Shown here one piece after another: positions 1 through 8,678 of a DNA stretch of 32,188 bases. Under the pieces are notes generated by a model. The model made no database searches and was not told the DNA's origin. It was given only the letters and a program-made list of their open reading frames with translations. Made by a program: the position numbers and the translations under genes. Positions within the stretch are counted from its first letter, which is position 1, and the number at the start of each line of letters is the position of its first letter. The stretch is taken from positions 1 to 32,188 of the IMG/VR virus record IMGVR_UViG_3300030328_000198. One strand, given 5' to 3'. The stretch comes from a virus.

Positions 1-87
1 TTTATTACCATAGTGTAATTACTCGCTATTTTCTGTGATATTATAAGTAGATAAATAACAATAAATTAACTAAAATTAAATTAAATT

Positions 88-378
88 ATGGCAAAAAGAA
101 AAACACCTAAGGTTAAAGACCTTAAAGTAACACCTGAAACTATTACGGCTGACGAATTAACAGAGCTTCAAACAGTCATTAGAAAGACAGACAATGGAAG
201 TGTACAATTAGGTAGATTAGAAATTCAAAAACACCAAATACTACACGTTATAGCTGGTCTTCAAGATGAGTTAAAACTTTTAAGAGTTAAGTTGGAGAAG
301 AAATATGGTGAAAACGTAGATATTAACTTGTCTGATGGCACATTAACACAACAAACTAATGGAGAAGTTAATTCGTAA
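88..378 (+). CDS. Small hypothetical phage protein with coiled-coil core
   Basis: A 96-residue protein of unknown function. The N-terminus (about residues 1-13) is lysine-rich. The middle (about 22-75) is predicted helical, with a heptad-like pattern of Leu/Ile and charged residues (for example LEIQKHQILHVI and LLRVKLEKKYG), so it may form a coiled coil and oligomerise. The C-terminus is short, polar and acidic. The start follows an A/T-only leader with no Shine-Dalgarno sequence. Its last 20 bases overlap the next gene, suggesting translational coupling. It heads the packaging operon, and I recall similar small proteins at this place in uncultured marine phages. A role near packaging or head assembly is only a guess from position. 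Confidence 0.75.
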   Translation: MAKRKTPKVKDLKVTPETITADELTELQTVIRKTDNGSVQLGRLEIQKHQILHVIAGLQDELKLLRVKLEKKYGENVDINLSDGTLTQQTNGEVNS

Positions 379-583
379 AATATCCGTAGGAAAAGATTAT
401 AAAAATGACGCTATGCACTATGCTGTTGAACAGCAAGTGTATGGTGGTCATACAATCTGCGATATAGTAGAAGAGGAGGACAAGTATTGTATATATATAA
501 AAAAAGCAAACGAAGTTATTCCTTGGAAAGATTTTAACAAAAATATGGCTATATCAGTAGAATATAATTTAGAATATAATTAA
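359..583 (+). CDS. Small hypothetical phage protein
   Basis: A 74-residue protein of unknown function. It starts inside the end of the preceding gene (20-base overlap) and its stop codon overlaps the next start in a TAATG arrangement, so it is coupled on both sides. It has mixed alpha/beta character, with beta-like stretches HTICDIVEEED and YCIYIKKANEVIPW. The C-terminal motif WKDFNKNMAISVEYNL looks conserved to me from marine Bacteroidota-type phages, but I cannot name a family. There is no signal peptide, membrane segment or clear metal-binding pattern. Coding status rests on the tight packing, the intact frame and that resemblance. Confidence 0.7.
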   Translation: MEKLIRKISVGKDYKNDAMHYAVEQQVYGGHTICDIVEEEDKYCIYIKKANEVIPWKDFNKNMAISVEYNLEYN

Positions 584-1170
584 TGAGAGGCATTTACAGT
601 TTTACCGTAAAGCCAAAAGGAGAAAGATATAATAATAGTAAAAAAGTTGGTGATAAAGAATTAATATTAAATACAGAGATTTTTCACCATCAATTTGTAA
701 ATAGAGAAGCTATTGTAAAATCAGTTCCTATTGCTATCGAGACAGATATAAAAGTTGGTGATACTGTTATAGTTCATCATAATGTATTTAGAAGATGGCA
801 CAACCAGCACGGTCTTGAAAAAAATAGTAATAATTATTTTGATGAAGATACGTACATAGTAACCGAAGACCAAATATTTGCTTGTAACAATGGTAACGGA
901 TGGAGACCACTTAAAGGTTTTTGTTTTATACAACCATTAAAAGAAACAAACAAACTATATACTAACAAAGAGAAGTTAATGGGAATAGTTGTTTATTCTG
1001 ATGGAACAGTTGAAGAAGGTAGTTTAGTTCAATTTAAAGCTATAGGTAAATATGAGTTTGTAGTCGATGGCAAAAGACTTTATCGAGTCAAATCTAATTT
1101 AATAACAATTCAATATGAGTATCAAGGAAACGAAAAGGAATATAATCCAAGCTGGGCGGAAAGCAGTTGA
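583..1170 (+). CDS. Possible phage GroES-like co-chaperonin
   Basis: A 195-residue, beta-rich protein. Two segments suggest the GroES (Hsp10) beta-barrel: the turn VGDTVIVHHNVFRRW (from about residue 58), like the GroES 'GDKVLF' strand, and the C-terminal FVVDGKRLYRVKSNLI (about 159-174), like GroES 'DGEEYLIMRESDIL'. GFCFIQPL (112-119) and the glycine-containing KLMGIVVYSDG could be the other barrel strands. At 195 residues it is about twice bacterial GroES, so insertions or a mobile-loop variant such as that of T4 gp31 are expected. In phages with their own co-chaperonin, the protein works with host GroEL to fold the capsid protein, which would fit the position just before the head genes. 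The fold assignment is an inference from motifs. The gene overlaps the next one by 56 bases. Confidence 0.45.
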   Translation: MRGIYSFTVKPKGERYNNSKKVGDKELILNTEIFHHQFVNREAIVKSVPIAIETDIKVGDTVIVHHNVFRRWHNQHGLEKNSNNYFDEDTYIVTEDQIFACNNGNGWRPLKGFCFIQPLKETNKLYTNKEKLMGIVVYSDGTVEEGSLVQFKAIGKYEFVVDGKRLYRVKSNLITIQYEYQGNEKEYNPSWAESS

Positions 1171-1390
1171 AGAGCTGATTAAAGTTGCTAAAGAACCTAT
1201 TGTAGATTCTGATGATGATATATCAGCTGATAGATTAAAAAATGCCGCAGCTACTAAAAAACTAGCTATATTTGACGCATTTGAAATACTTACTAGAATC
1301 CAAGAAGAAGAAAACATGCTTGAGGGAAAAGCACCTGAAGAGAGAAAGGAAAAAGTCTTTAAAGGATTCGCTGAAAGCAGATCTAAGTAA
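1115..1390 (+). CDS. Candidate terminase small subunit
   Basis: A 91-residue, mostly helical, highly charged protein directly before the large terminase gene, joined to it by a TAATG overlap. The N-terminal half (SIKETKRNIIQAGRKAVEEL) is basic and amphipathic and could contact DNA. An acidic stretch (DSDDDIS, about residues 31-37) follows, then KNAAATKKLAIFDAFEIL. Small terminase subunits are short helical proteins, poorly conserved in sequence, that recognise phage DNA and usually sit at this place. The start lies 56 bases inside the upstream gene in another frame. No better start exists without losing the N-terminal helix, which looks conserved from memory. Function is assigned mainly by position. 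Confidence 0.55.
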   Translation: MSIKETKRNIIQAGRKAVEELIKVAKEPIVDSDDDISADRLKNAAATKKLAIFDAFEILTRIQEEENMLEGKAPEERKEKVFKGFAESRSK

Positions 1391-3519
1391 TGTACGAGCA
1401 AAGTTTAGTTAAAACCATAGAACCTGTTAAAAACACTACGATAACAAGAATGAATCGTGGTAAAAAATGGAAATATGGATATAATAAAGAACATGATATT
1501 ATAGTCATATCTAAAACTGGTCAAATAGGTGAAATTATAGAGATACAAAATTTAAAAGTTGCTTTACCAAAAAAACCTAAAGAAGTTTACGCAAACAAAG
1601 AGAATAAGTGGATAAAACAAGAGTATCCAAAAGATTTAACTAGATTAAAGAATATTTTTGATTGGAGAAATTATCCAGATGAAAACAAAGAACAGTGGTT
1701 TGATTATATAGACGAGGAGTTTAAAAGAAGAGACGAAGGTTTTTGGTTTATGAATAATGATAAACCAACTTATATAGTAGGAACTCATTATATGTATTTA
1801 CAATGGAGTAAAATTGACGTAGGTGCTCCAGACTTTAGAGAAGCAAATAGAATATTTTTTATATTCTGGGAAGCGTGTAAAGCTGATAAAAGATGTTATG
1901 GCATGTGCTATCTTAAAAATAGACGTTCTGGATTTTCTTTTATGTCTTCTGCAGAAACAGTTAATCTAGCTACTATGAAAAGTGATAGTAGATATGGTAT
2001 ACTATCTAAAACAGGTGCTGATGCTAAAAAAATGTTTACCGATAAAGTAGTACCAATTAGTATAAACTACCCATTCTTTTTTAAACCGATACAAGATGGT
2101 ATGGATCGACCTAAAACAGAGTTAGCATATAGAGTACCAGCTAGTAAGTTTACTAGAAAAAAAATAACATCTAATGAGAAGTTAGAAGAATTAGAAGGAT
2201 TAGACACAACTATAGACTGGAAGAATACTGGTGACAATAGTTATGATGGTGAAAAACTAGCGTTATTAGTACATGATGAAAGTGGTAAGTGGGAAAGACC
2301 CGATAATGCATTAGATAAAGGTGGAGACAATTTTAAAAAACTATACAACGCATCCGATGTCACTCAAAGAAATAGAAATGGTCAAACAAAGTCTGGTTTA
2401 TACTCTTTGTTTATCCCAATGGAATGGAACTACGAAGGATTTATTGATGAGTACGGACTTCCTGTATTTGATACGCCTGACGTCGATGTATTCGACCCAC
2501 ACGGGGAATTAATTGATGTAGGAGTAGTAGATCACTGGCAAAATGAAGCAGAGGGTTTAAAAAGTGATCAAGATGCTCTAAATGAATTTTATCGTCAATT
2601 TCCAAGAACTACAGAGCATGCGTTTAGAGATGAAACAAAAAATAGTATATTTAATCTAGTAAGATTATATGAGCAAATAGATTATAATGAAGATTTAGGA
2701 TCAACACTAGGAATAACAACTGGTAATTTTCAATGGGTAAATGGAATTAAGGATTCTCAAGTTATATTTTACCCAGATCTAAAAGGTAGGTTCAAAGTTA
2801 GTTGGGTACCGCCTCAACATTTGCAAAACAATATCATAATAAAAAATGGTATTAAATATCCTGGTAACGAACATATGGGAGCTTTTGGTTGTGACTCATA
2901 TGATATATCAGGAACTGTAGATGGTAAAGGATCGAAAGGAGCATTACATGGATTAACCAAGTTCAGCATGGAAGACGCTCCACCAAGTCAATTCTTTTTA
3001 GAATATATAGCTAGACCACAGACGGCTGATATGTTTTTTGAAGATATTTTAATGGCATTAATATTTTATGGTATGCCAATGCTTGCAGAGAATAATAAAC
3101 CACGATTATTATATTATTTAAGAAGACGTGGATATAGAGGTTTTAGTATGAATAGACCAGATAAACTTTGGAACAAACTATCTGTAACTGAAAAAGAAAT
3201 TGGAGGAATACCTAATACCTCAGAAGATATAAAACAAGCACACGCCGCTGCTATTGAGATGTATATTCAAGAAAAAGTAGGCGAGGTAGCAGAAGGGCAG
3301 TATGGTAATATGTATTTTAATAGAACATTAAACGATTGGACTAAATTTGATATAAATAAAAGAACTAAATATGATGCAACAATTAGTTCTGGTTTGGCTA
3401 TAATGGCTTGTAATAGACATTTGTATAAACCAAACCCTAAATTAGAAAAAACACCAATTGATATACGTATTGCTAGATATAATAATAAAGCATCACATTC
3501 AAAAATAATTAAACGATAA
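1390..3519 (+). CDS. terL: Terminase large subunit (ATPase/nuclease packaging motor)
   Basis: A 709-residue motor protein that pumps DNA into the prohead through the portal and cuts concatemers. The ATPase half has a Walker A-like loop, KNRRSGFS (residues 176-183), lacking the classical GKT/S, and a clear Walker B, LALLVHDE (290-297), with the catalytic Glu last. The segment YIVGTHYMYLQWSKID before it is typical, as I recall, of terminases of crAss-like and flavobacterial podoviruses. The RNase H-like nuclease half shows FGCDSYDI (D502, D505), ENNKPR (E567) and KYDAT (D662); D502/E567/D662 is a plausible metal-binding triad. The start overlaps the preceding stop by one base, and the portal gene follows after one base. 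Length and order (small terminase, large terminase, portal) fit the family well. Confidence 0.93.
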   Translation: MYEQSLVKTIEPVKNTTITRMNRGKKWKYGYNKEHDIIVISKTGQIGEIIEIQNLKVALPKKPKEVYANKENKWIKQEYPKDLTRLKNIFDWRNYPDENKEQWFDYIDEEFKRRDEGFWFMNNDKPTYIVGTHYMYLQWSKIDVGAPDFREANRIFFIFWEACKADKRCYGMCYLKNRRSGFSFMSSAETVNLATMKSDSRYGILSKTGADAKKMFTDKVVPISINYPFFFKPIQDGMDRPKTELAYRVPASKFTRKKITSNEKLEELEGLDTTIDWKNTGDNSYDGEKLALLVHDESGKWERPDNALDKGGDNFKKLYNASDVTQRNRNGQTKSGLYSLFIPMEWNYEGFIDEYGLPVFDTPDVDVFDPHGELIDVGVVDHWQNEAEGLKSDQDALNEFYRQFPRTTEHAFRDETKNSIFNLVRLYEQIDYNEDLGSTLGITTGNFQWVNGIKDSQVIFYPDLKGRFKVSWVPPQHLQNNIIIKNGIKYPGNEHMGAFGCDSYDISGTVDGKGSKGALHGLTKFSMEDAPPSQFFLEYIARPQTADMFFEDILMALIFYGMPMLAENNKPRLLYYLRRRGYRGFSMNRPDKLWNKLSVTEKEIGGIPNTSEDIKQAHAAAIEMYIQEKVGEVAEGQYGNMYFNRTLNDWTKFDINKRTKYDATISSGLAIMACNRHLYKPNPKLEKTPIDIRIARYNNKASHSKIIKR

Positions 3520-3520
3520 T

Positions 3521-5929
3521 ATGGCAGAGTCTGTACATAAACAATTTCCTTCTCAAGTTGTTAGTGATTTAGAAAAAATGACTAGCAAGTATGGTTTAGA
3601 AGTGGGTAAAGCTATCGAATCAGAATGGTTTGAAGAGGCTGGTTCTCATAGATATTCTCATACAAATAGGAAGTTTCATAATTTAAGATTGTACGCTAGA
3701 GGTGAGCAATCAATACAAAAATATAAGGATGAGTTATCAATAAATGGTGATTTATCCTATCTTAATTTAGATTGGACACCAGTTCCTATTATACCAAAAT
3801 TTGTAGATATAGTTGTTAATGGTATGGCTAATAGAGGTTACGATATAAAATCGTACTCACAAGATCAATATGGTGTTGCTAAGAGAACAGCATATATGGA
3901 CAGTATGATTGCTGATATGGAGACTAAAGAGTTTAATAACTCAGCAAAACAACAACTTAACATCGATATGTATGAAAATGATCCTGCTGAGTTGCCAGAC
4001 ACAAAAGCTGAATTAGAGTTGCACATGCAACTTAATTATAAACAAGCTGTTGAGGTTGCAAATGAAGAAGCTATAAACACACTGTTAGATGGCAGTAAGT
4101 ATGATTTAACACGAAGAAGATGTTTAGAAGATTTAACTGTATTAGGTATTGCAGCTACAAAAACAAGTTTTAATTGGTCTGAAGGCGCGAAGGTAGAATA
4201 TGTTGACCCAGCTAATATGGTTTATTCATATACAGATTCGCCTTATTTTGATGATATATATTATGTTGGTGAAGTTAAACAAATACCTATAAATGAATTA
4301 GCTAAAGAATTTCCTAGATTAACAGAGCAAGATTTAGAAAAAATAGCAAAACTGTATTCTATAGATAGTCATAAAAAATTCAAACAAAAAGGTACATCAG
4401 ACAAAAATATAATTACTTTATTATATTTTAACTATAAAACATATATGAACGATGTTTATAAAGTTAAAAAGTTAAGTTCTGGAGCTGAAAAATCTATAAA
4501 AAGAGATGATACTTTTCAACCACCAGCTGATGCAGCTGATTATTCTAGATTACAGAGATCTGTTGAATGTTTATTTGAAGGCGTTAAGATTGTAGGAACT
4601 GACATGATGTTAAAGTGGAGTAAAGCTGATAATATGATGAGAGCTAAAAGTGATTTTAATAAAGTAAAAATGAATTACTCTATTGTTGCTCCTAAAATGT
4701 ATAATGGTAAAATAGAATCTATTGTTAGTAGAATTACTAGTTTTGCTGATATGATTCAACTAACACATCTTAAATTACAACAGGTATTATCAAGAATGGT
4801 TCCTGATGGTGTTTATTTAGATATAGATGGTTTAGCTGAAGTTGATCTAGGTAACGGGACAAATTATAATGCTCAAGAAGCTTTAAACATGTTCTTCCAA
4901 ACCGGTTCTGTTGTTGGTAGATCATTTACTCAAGATGGTGATCAAAACCCAGGAAAAATACCTATTCAAGAAATTTCAAATGGAGCTGGCGCGGGTAATA
5001 AATTACAAGCACTTATAGGTAACTATAACTATTATCTACAAATGATTAGAGATGTGACTGGTTTAAATGAAGCTAGAGATGCTTCAACACCAGATTCTAG
5101 ATCGTTAGTTGGTATACAAAAGTTAGCGGCTGCAAATTCTAATGTAGCAACAAGACACATATTAGACGCATCATTGTTCTTAACAGTAGAAACTGCAGAA
5201 AAACTATCTTTAAGAATATCTGATATTATAGAGTATTCTCCAACTAGAGATGCTTTTATTCAAATGATTGGAGCTCATAACGTGGCTACATTAGGTGAAA
5301 TGAAAGAATTACATCTTTATGATTTTGGTATATTTATAGAATTAATGCCAGATGAGGAAGAAAAGCAAATACTTGAAAATAATATTCAAATGGCTATACA
5401 GAAAGGAGCTCTTGACGTAGACGATGCTATTGATATTAGAGGTGTTAGAAATCTTAAAATGGCTAATCAGCTTTTGAAATATAAGAAAAAGAAGAAATTA
5501 GAAAGAGACCAACAGATGCAACAGCAAAATATTGAAGCACAAGGCAAGTCTCAACAAGAAGCTGCTCAAGCTGCTGCTCAAGCTGAAATGCAAAAGAATG
5601 AGCAAAAAGCTCAAATGGATATGCAACTAGAAGAAAAGAAAAGCAATTTGAAAGTAGAGTATATGAAACAAGAAGCTGAAATGAAAATGAAGCTAATGGA
5701 AAAAGAGTTTGAAATAAACATGAAGCTTAGAGACATGGACAATCAAGCTGCAATGAGTAAAGATACTCAAAAAGAAGATCGTAAAGACGAAAGAACAAAG
5801 ATACAAGCAAGTCAACAAAGCCAATTAATAGATCAGAAAAAAAATGAAAAATCACCTAAAAACTTTGAGTCTGCAGGTAATGATTCATTAAACACTGGTA
5901 TGGGTGTTGCTGGCTTAGGCAATTTTTAA
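3521..5929 (+). CDS. Portal protein with long coiled-coil tail
   Basis: An 802-residue portal protein, the dodecameric ring at the capsid vertex through which DNA enters and leaves. The assignment rests on its place after the large terminase, its size, and portal-like segments: a central helical region with ITSFADMIQLTHLKLQQVLS, and then YLQMIRDVTGLNEARDAST and SLVGIQKLAAANSNVATRHI, which resemble portal stem/wing helices. From about residue 650 the protein becomes a long, highly charged Gln/Glu/Lys/Met-rich coiled coil (KKKKLERDQQMQQQNIEA, then alanine-rich QEAAQAAAQAE), ending in a low-complexity glycine/serine tail. Such an extension of roughly 150 residues could form a barrel inside the head or bind scaffold. 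Only one base separates it from the terminase stop. Confidence 0.88.
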   Translation: MAESVHKQFPSQVVSDLEKMTSKYGLEVGKAIESEWFEEAGSHRYSHTNRKFHNLRLYARGEQSIQKYKDELSINGDLSYLNLDWTPVPIIPKFVDIVVNGMANRGYDIKSYSQDQYGVAKRTAYMDSMIADMETKEFNNSAKQQLNIDMYENDPAELPDTKAELELHMQLNYKQAVEVANEEAINTLLDGSKYDLTRRRCLEDLTVLGIAATKTSFNWSEGAKVEYVDPANMVYSYTDSPYFDDIYYVGEVKQIPINELAKEFPRLTEQDLEKIAKLYSIDSHKKFKQKGTSDKNIITLLYFNYKTYMNDVYKVKKLSSGAEKSIKRDDTFQPPADAADYSRLQRSVECLFEGVKIVGTDMMLKWSKADNMMRAKSDFNKVKMNYSIVAPKMYNGKIESIVSRITSFADMIQLTHLKLQQVLSRMVPDGVYLDIDGLAEVDLGNGTNYNAQEALNMFFQTGSVVGRSFTQDGDQNPGKIPIQEISNGAGAGNKLQALIGNYNYYLQMIRDVTGLNEARDASTPDSRSLVGIQKLAAANSNVATRHILDASLFLTVETAEKLSLRISDIIEYSPTRDAFIQMIGAHNVATLGEMKELHLYDFGIFIELMPDEEEKQILENNIQMAIQKGALDVDDAIDIRGVRNLKMANQLLKYKKKKKLERDQQMQQQNIEAQGKSQQEAAQAAAQAEMQKNEQKAQMDMQLEEKKSNLKVEYMKQEAEMKMKLMEKEFEINMKLRDMDNQAAMSKDTQKEDRKDERTKIQASQQSQLIDQKKNEKSPKNFESAGNDSLNTGMGVAGLGNF

Positions 5930-5953
5930 CTAATTATTTAATATTATTATATC

Positions 5954-7093
5954 ATGGAAGAAAACAAAGAAGTAGTTGAAGAAACTACACAACAACCCGT
6001 GGAGGAAACCACTGAGAAAAAACAAGAAGAATCACCAGTATCAATAAATGAAGATGGTGATTATAAAATAGATTTAACAAAAATACCAAAAACCGAAGAA
6101 AATGAAACCAAGGAAGAAACTAAAGAAGATAACGCTGACGACAGCGGAGTGGTTGCAGAGTCTAAAGATGCCGAGCCCGCACAAGAACAAGAAGAAGTAC
6201 AACCGGAGGAACAAACACAAGAACAATCCCCTGTAGAAGAAACACAAGAGGAAGAAGAAATTGTAGAAGTTCCAGAAAATATTCAAAAACTAATGGAGTT
6301 TATGAATGAAACCGGAGGAGATATAAATGATTATGTAAAACTAAACACGAACATCGATGAAATGGATGATTCAGAAATATTACATGATTATTACAAAAAG
6401 ACAAAACCTCATCTTAATGATGAAGAAATAAATTTCGTATTAGAAGATCAATTCTCTTATGATGAAGAAGATTCTAATGAAAAAGAAATTAAAAGAAAAA
6501 AATTGGCCTTAAAAGAGCAAGTTGCTGAGGCTAAAGCCTACTTAGACGGGCAGAAGTCTAAATACTATGAAGAAATTAAATCGGGTTCAAAGCTCACTGG
6601 TGAGCAACAGAAAGCGGTTGAATTTTTCAATAGATACAATCAGGAAGAAGAGCAAAATAAGAAGATTGTAAAAAACCAACAAGATACATTTTTAAATAAA
6701 ACTGAAAAAGTATTTAATAAAGATTTTGATGGTTTTGAATTTAATGTTGGTGATAAAAAGATTAAATACAATATTCAAGATGTAGATTCTTTAAAGAACA
6801 AGCAAGTCGATATAAATAATTTCGTTGGAAAGTTTCTAAACGATCAATCTGTTATGGAAGACGCTGCTGGTTATCACAAAGGTTTATTCACCGCTATGAA
6901 TCCTGATGCAATAGCTAAACATTTCTATGAACAAGGTAAATCGGATGCTATTAAGCAAACGGTTTCCGACGCTAAAAACATTAACACATCTAGAGAGTCT
7001 CATAAAGTTTATGAAGGTGAAGGAGGTATTAAATTTAAAGTTTTAGGTGATGATTCTAATGATATGAAGCTTAGAATTAAAAAACGAAACTAA
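5954..7093 (+). CDS. Candidate capsid scaffolding protein, acidic N-terminus
   Basis: A 379-residue, very hydrophilic protein between portal and major capsid genes, the usual place of the scaffold. About the first 110 residues are low-complexity and extremely acidic (runs such as EETTEKKQEES, QEEEEIVEV), with a Gln/Glu/Pro-rich pattern. The rest is mostly helical and charged. The C-terminus ends in a short basic helix, MKLRIKKRN, resembling the positively charged tail by which scaffolds of other phages bind the capsid protein. It has no enzyme motif and no membrane segment; no protease gene is apparent nearby. The start follows an A/T-rich leader ending ATTATATC, which recurs almost exactly before the gene at 8679. 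Function is inferred from position and composition. Confidence 0.65.
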   Translation: MEENKEVVEETTQQPVEETTEKKQEESPVSINEDGDYKIDLTKIPKTEENETKEETKEDNADDSGVVAESKDAEPAQEQEEVQPEEQTQEQSPVEETQEEEEIVEVPENIQKLMEFMNETGGDINDYVKLNTNIDEMDDSEILHDYYKKTKPHLNDEEINFVLEDQFSYDEEDSNEKEIKRKKLALKEQVAEAKAYLDGQKSKYYEEIKSGSKLTGEQQKAVEFFNRYNQEEEQNKKIVKNQQDTFLNKTEKVFNKDFDGFEFNVGDKKIKYNIQDVDSLKNKQVDINNFVGKFLNDQSVMEDAAGYHKGLFTAMNPDAIAKHFYEQGKSDAIKQTVSDAKNINTSRESHKVYEGEGGIKFKVLGDDSNDMKLRIKKRN

Positions 7094-7118
7094 ATATTAA
7101 TTTAAACAATTTAAAATT

Positions 7119-8591
7119 ATGGCTGTAACAGGTGTACCGGCTGCTGGATATACTCCGGCTGCTGCGAAACAAACGCTTGCAACTAACTATGTTGATTTTG
7201 CTAATGCAGGATCAAGTGATGGTTGGGCGCAACAATACTTACCAGACCTAATGGAGAAAGAAGCTGAAGTTTTTGGAAACAGAACTATTTCAGGTTTCTT
7301 AGCTCAAGTAGGTGCTGAAGAATCTATGGCTTCTGACCAAGTAGTTTGGTCTGAGCAAGGTAGATTACATTTATCTTATAAATTAGCAACTGGAGCTGAT
7401 AACTCAGGTGCTTTAAGATTAACTATGACTAATGCTACTGATGTAGATGGTACTGCAGTTGGTAGTTCAGGTCTTGATCACGGGATTCGTCCAGGTGATA
7501 TGTTATTAGTATCTGACACTAACACTACTATTAGAGTTCACGTTGAAACTGTAGCTACTTCAGGTACTGCAACTATCGACTGTGAAAGATATGATGGTGA
7601 TGCTACTGGTAATACTAATTTATCAGGCAACTTATCTATATTAGTTTATGGTTCTGAATATGCTAAAGGATCAACTGGAAGAACTGGTGCTAACGCTCCT
7701 CAGTTTAAATCTAGAACTAACAAGCCAATTATCTTAAAAGACAAGTATGAAGTATCAGGATCTGACGCTTCTGCAATTGGTTGGGTTGAAGTTTCTGGTG
7801 AAGAAGGACAAAATGGTTACTTATGGTACTTAAAAGCTTCTGGTGATACTAAAGCTCGTTTCTCTGATTACTTAGAGATGGCGATGATGGAATCAGTAAA
7901 AGCTGCTAGTGCGGGTGCTACTACTTTAACAAGTGTTGGTAATGTAACTAACAAACCAATGGCTGGTACTGAAGGTTTATGGGAAGCTTTAGAAAATAGA
8001 GGTAATATATCTACTGGTTTAGATGGTGCTTCTTCTTCTGCTGCTTTACTTGAGTTCGATGACATTATAGCAGAACTTGATTCTAATGGTGCTATCGAAG
8101 AAAACATGTTATTCTTAGACAGAAAAACTTCTCTATCTATAGATGATATGCTTGCTGGTTTATCTGATGGTGCTGCTGGTGGTACTTCTTACGGAGTATT
8201 TAACAACTCTGCAGATATGGCATTAAACTTAGGTTTCTCTGGATTCCGTAGAGGTTCTTATGATTTCTACAAATCAGATATGAAATACCTAAACGATGCT
8301 GCAACTAGAGGTTTAATAAACGCTAAAGATGCGACTAACGCAATCCACGGTTGTTTAATTCCTGCTGGTGTATCTTCAGTTTACGATCAAGCATTAGGAA
8401 GAAATCTTAAGAGACCTTTCTTACATGTAAGATACAGAGCTTCTCAAATGGAAAGTAGAAAGTACAAAACTTGGACTACTGGTTCGGTTGGTGCTACTAC
8501 TTCTGATTTAGATGCGATGGAAATGCACTTCTTATCTGAAAGATGTTTAGTAGTGCAAGGTGCTAATAACTTTGTATTATTAAAAGGATAA
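7119..8591 (+). CDS. Major capsid protein
   Basis: A 490-residue protein at the canonical place (portal, scaffold, capsid). It is followed by a strong terminator, as expected for the most abundant late transcript. It is rich in Ala, Gly, Ser and Thr with few cysteines. The N-terminal arm (MAVTGVPAAGYTPAAAK) is followed by a segment with QQYLPDLMEKEAEVFGNRT, similar in style to the N-terminal region of HK97-fold capsid proteins. A Gly/Thr-rich beta insertion covers roughly residues 95-190, and a C-terminal beta part holds HVRYRASQMESRKYKTW. Codon use leans to GCT, GGT, TCT and ACT more than in its neighbours, consistent with high expression. The HK97 fold is presumed from context. There is no visible protease cleavage domain. 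Confidence 0.85.
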   Translation: MAVTGVPAAGYTPAAAKQTLATNYVDFANAGSSDGWAQQYLPDLMEKEAEVFGNRTISGFLAQVGAEESMASDQVVWSEQGRLHLSYKLATGADNSGALRLTMTNATDVDGTAVGSSGLDHGIRPGDMLLVSDTNTTIRVHVETVATSGTATIDCERYDGDATGNTNLSGNLSILVYGSEYAKGSTGRTGANAPQFKSRTNKPIILKDKYEVSGSDASAIGWVEVSGEEGQNGYLWYLKASGDTKARFSDYLEMAMMESVKAASAGATTLTSVGNVTNKPMAGTEGLWEALENRGNISTGLDGASSSAALLEFDDIIAELDSNGAIEENMLFLDRKTSLSIDDMLAGLSDGAAGGTSYGVFNNSADMALNLGFSGFRRGSYDFYKSDMKYLNDAATRGLINAKDATNAIHGCLIPAGVSSVYDQALGRNLKRPFLHVRYRASQMESRKYKTWTTGSVGATTSDLDAMEMHFLSERCLVVQGANNFVLLKG

Positions 8592-8601
8592 GCATTAACT
8601 T

Positions 8602-8648
8602 AAAAGAGAGGGCGGCATGCATGTAAACGCTCTCTGCCCTCTCTTTTT
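8602..8648 (+). terminator. Strong intrinsic terminator after the capsid gene
   Basis: A perfect 12-base-pair stem (8602-8613 with 8636-8647) ends directly in a T-rich tract that runs on to about 8655 with one A interruption. The loop is unusually long (22 bases, 8614-8635) and contains the palindrome GCATGC. It begins 10 bases after the capsid stop codon. The stem starts with AAAA opposite TTTT, so it may also act, less efficiently, on the opposite strand. It probably sets capsid mRNA above downstream transcripts by partial termination. Confidence 0.85.
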
Positions 8649-8678
8649 ATTTTTTATTAATTTATATTATATTATATC

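Noticed and set aside
1-87. Promoter in the leader of the first gene
   Set aside because: The stretch is A/T-rich with several weak -10-like words, but I found neither a TAnnTTTG box with an upstream TTG (Bacteroidota type) nor a convincing -35/-10 pair.
6074-6286. Phe/Leu/Cys-rich - strand frame that looks like a membrane protein
   Set aside because: It is the complement of the Glu/Gln-rich scaffold repeat (GAA/CAA read as TTC/TTG), an artefact of low-complexity sequence.
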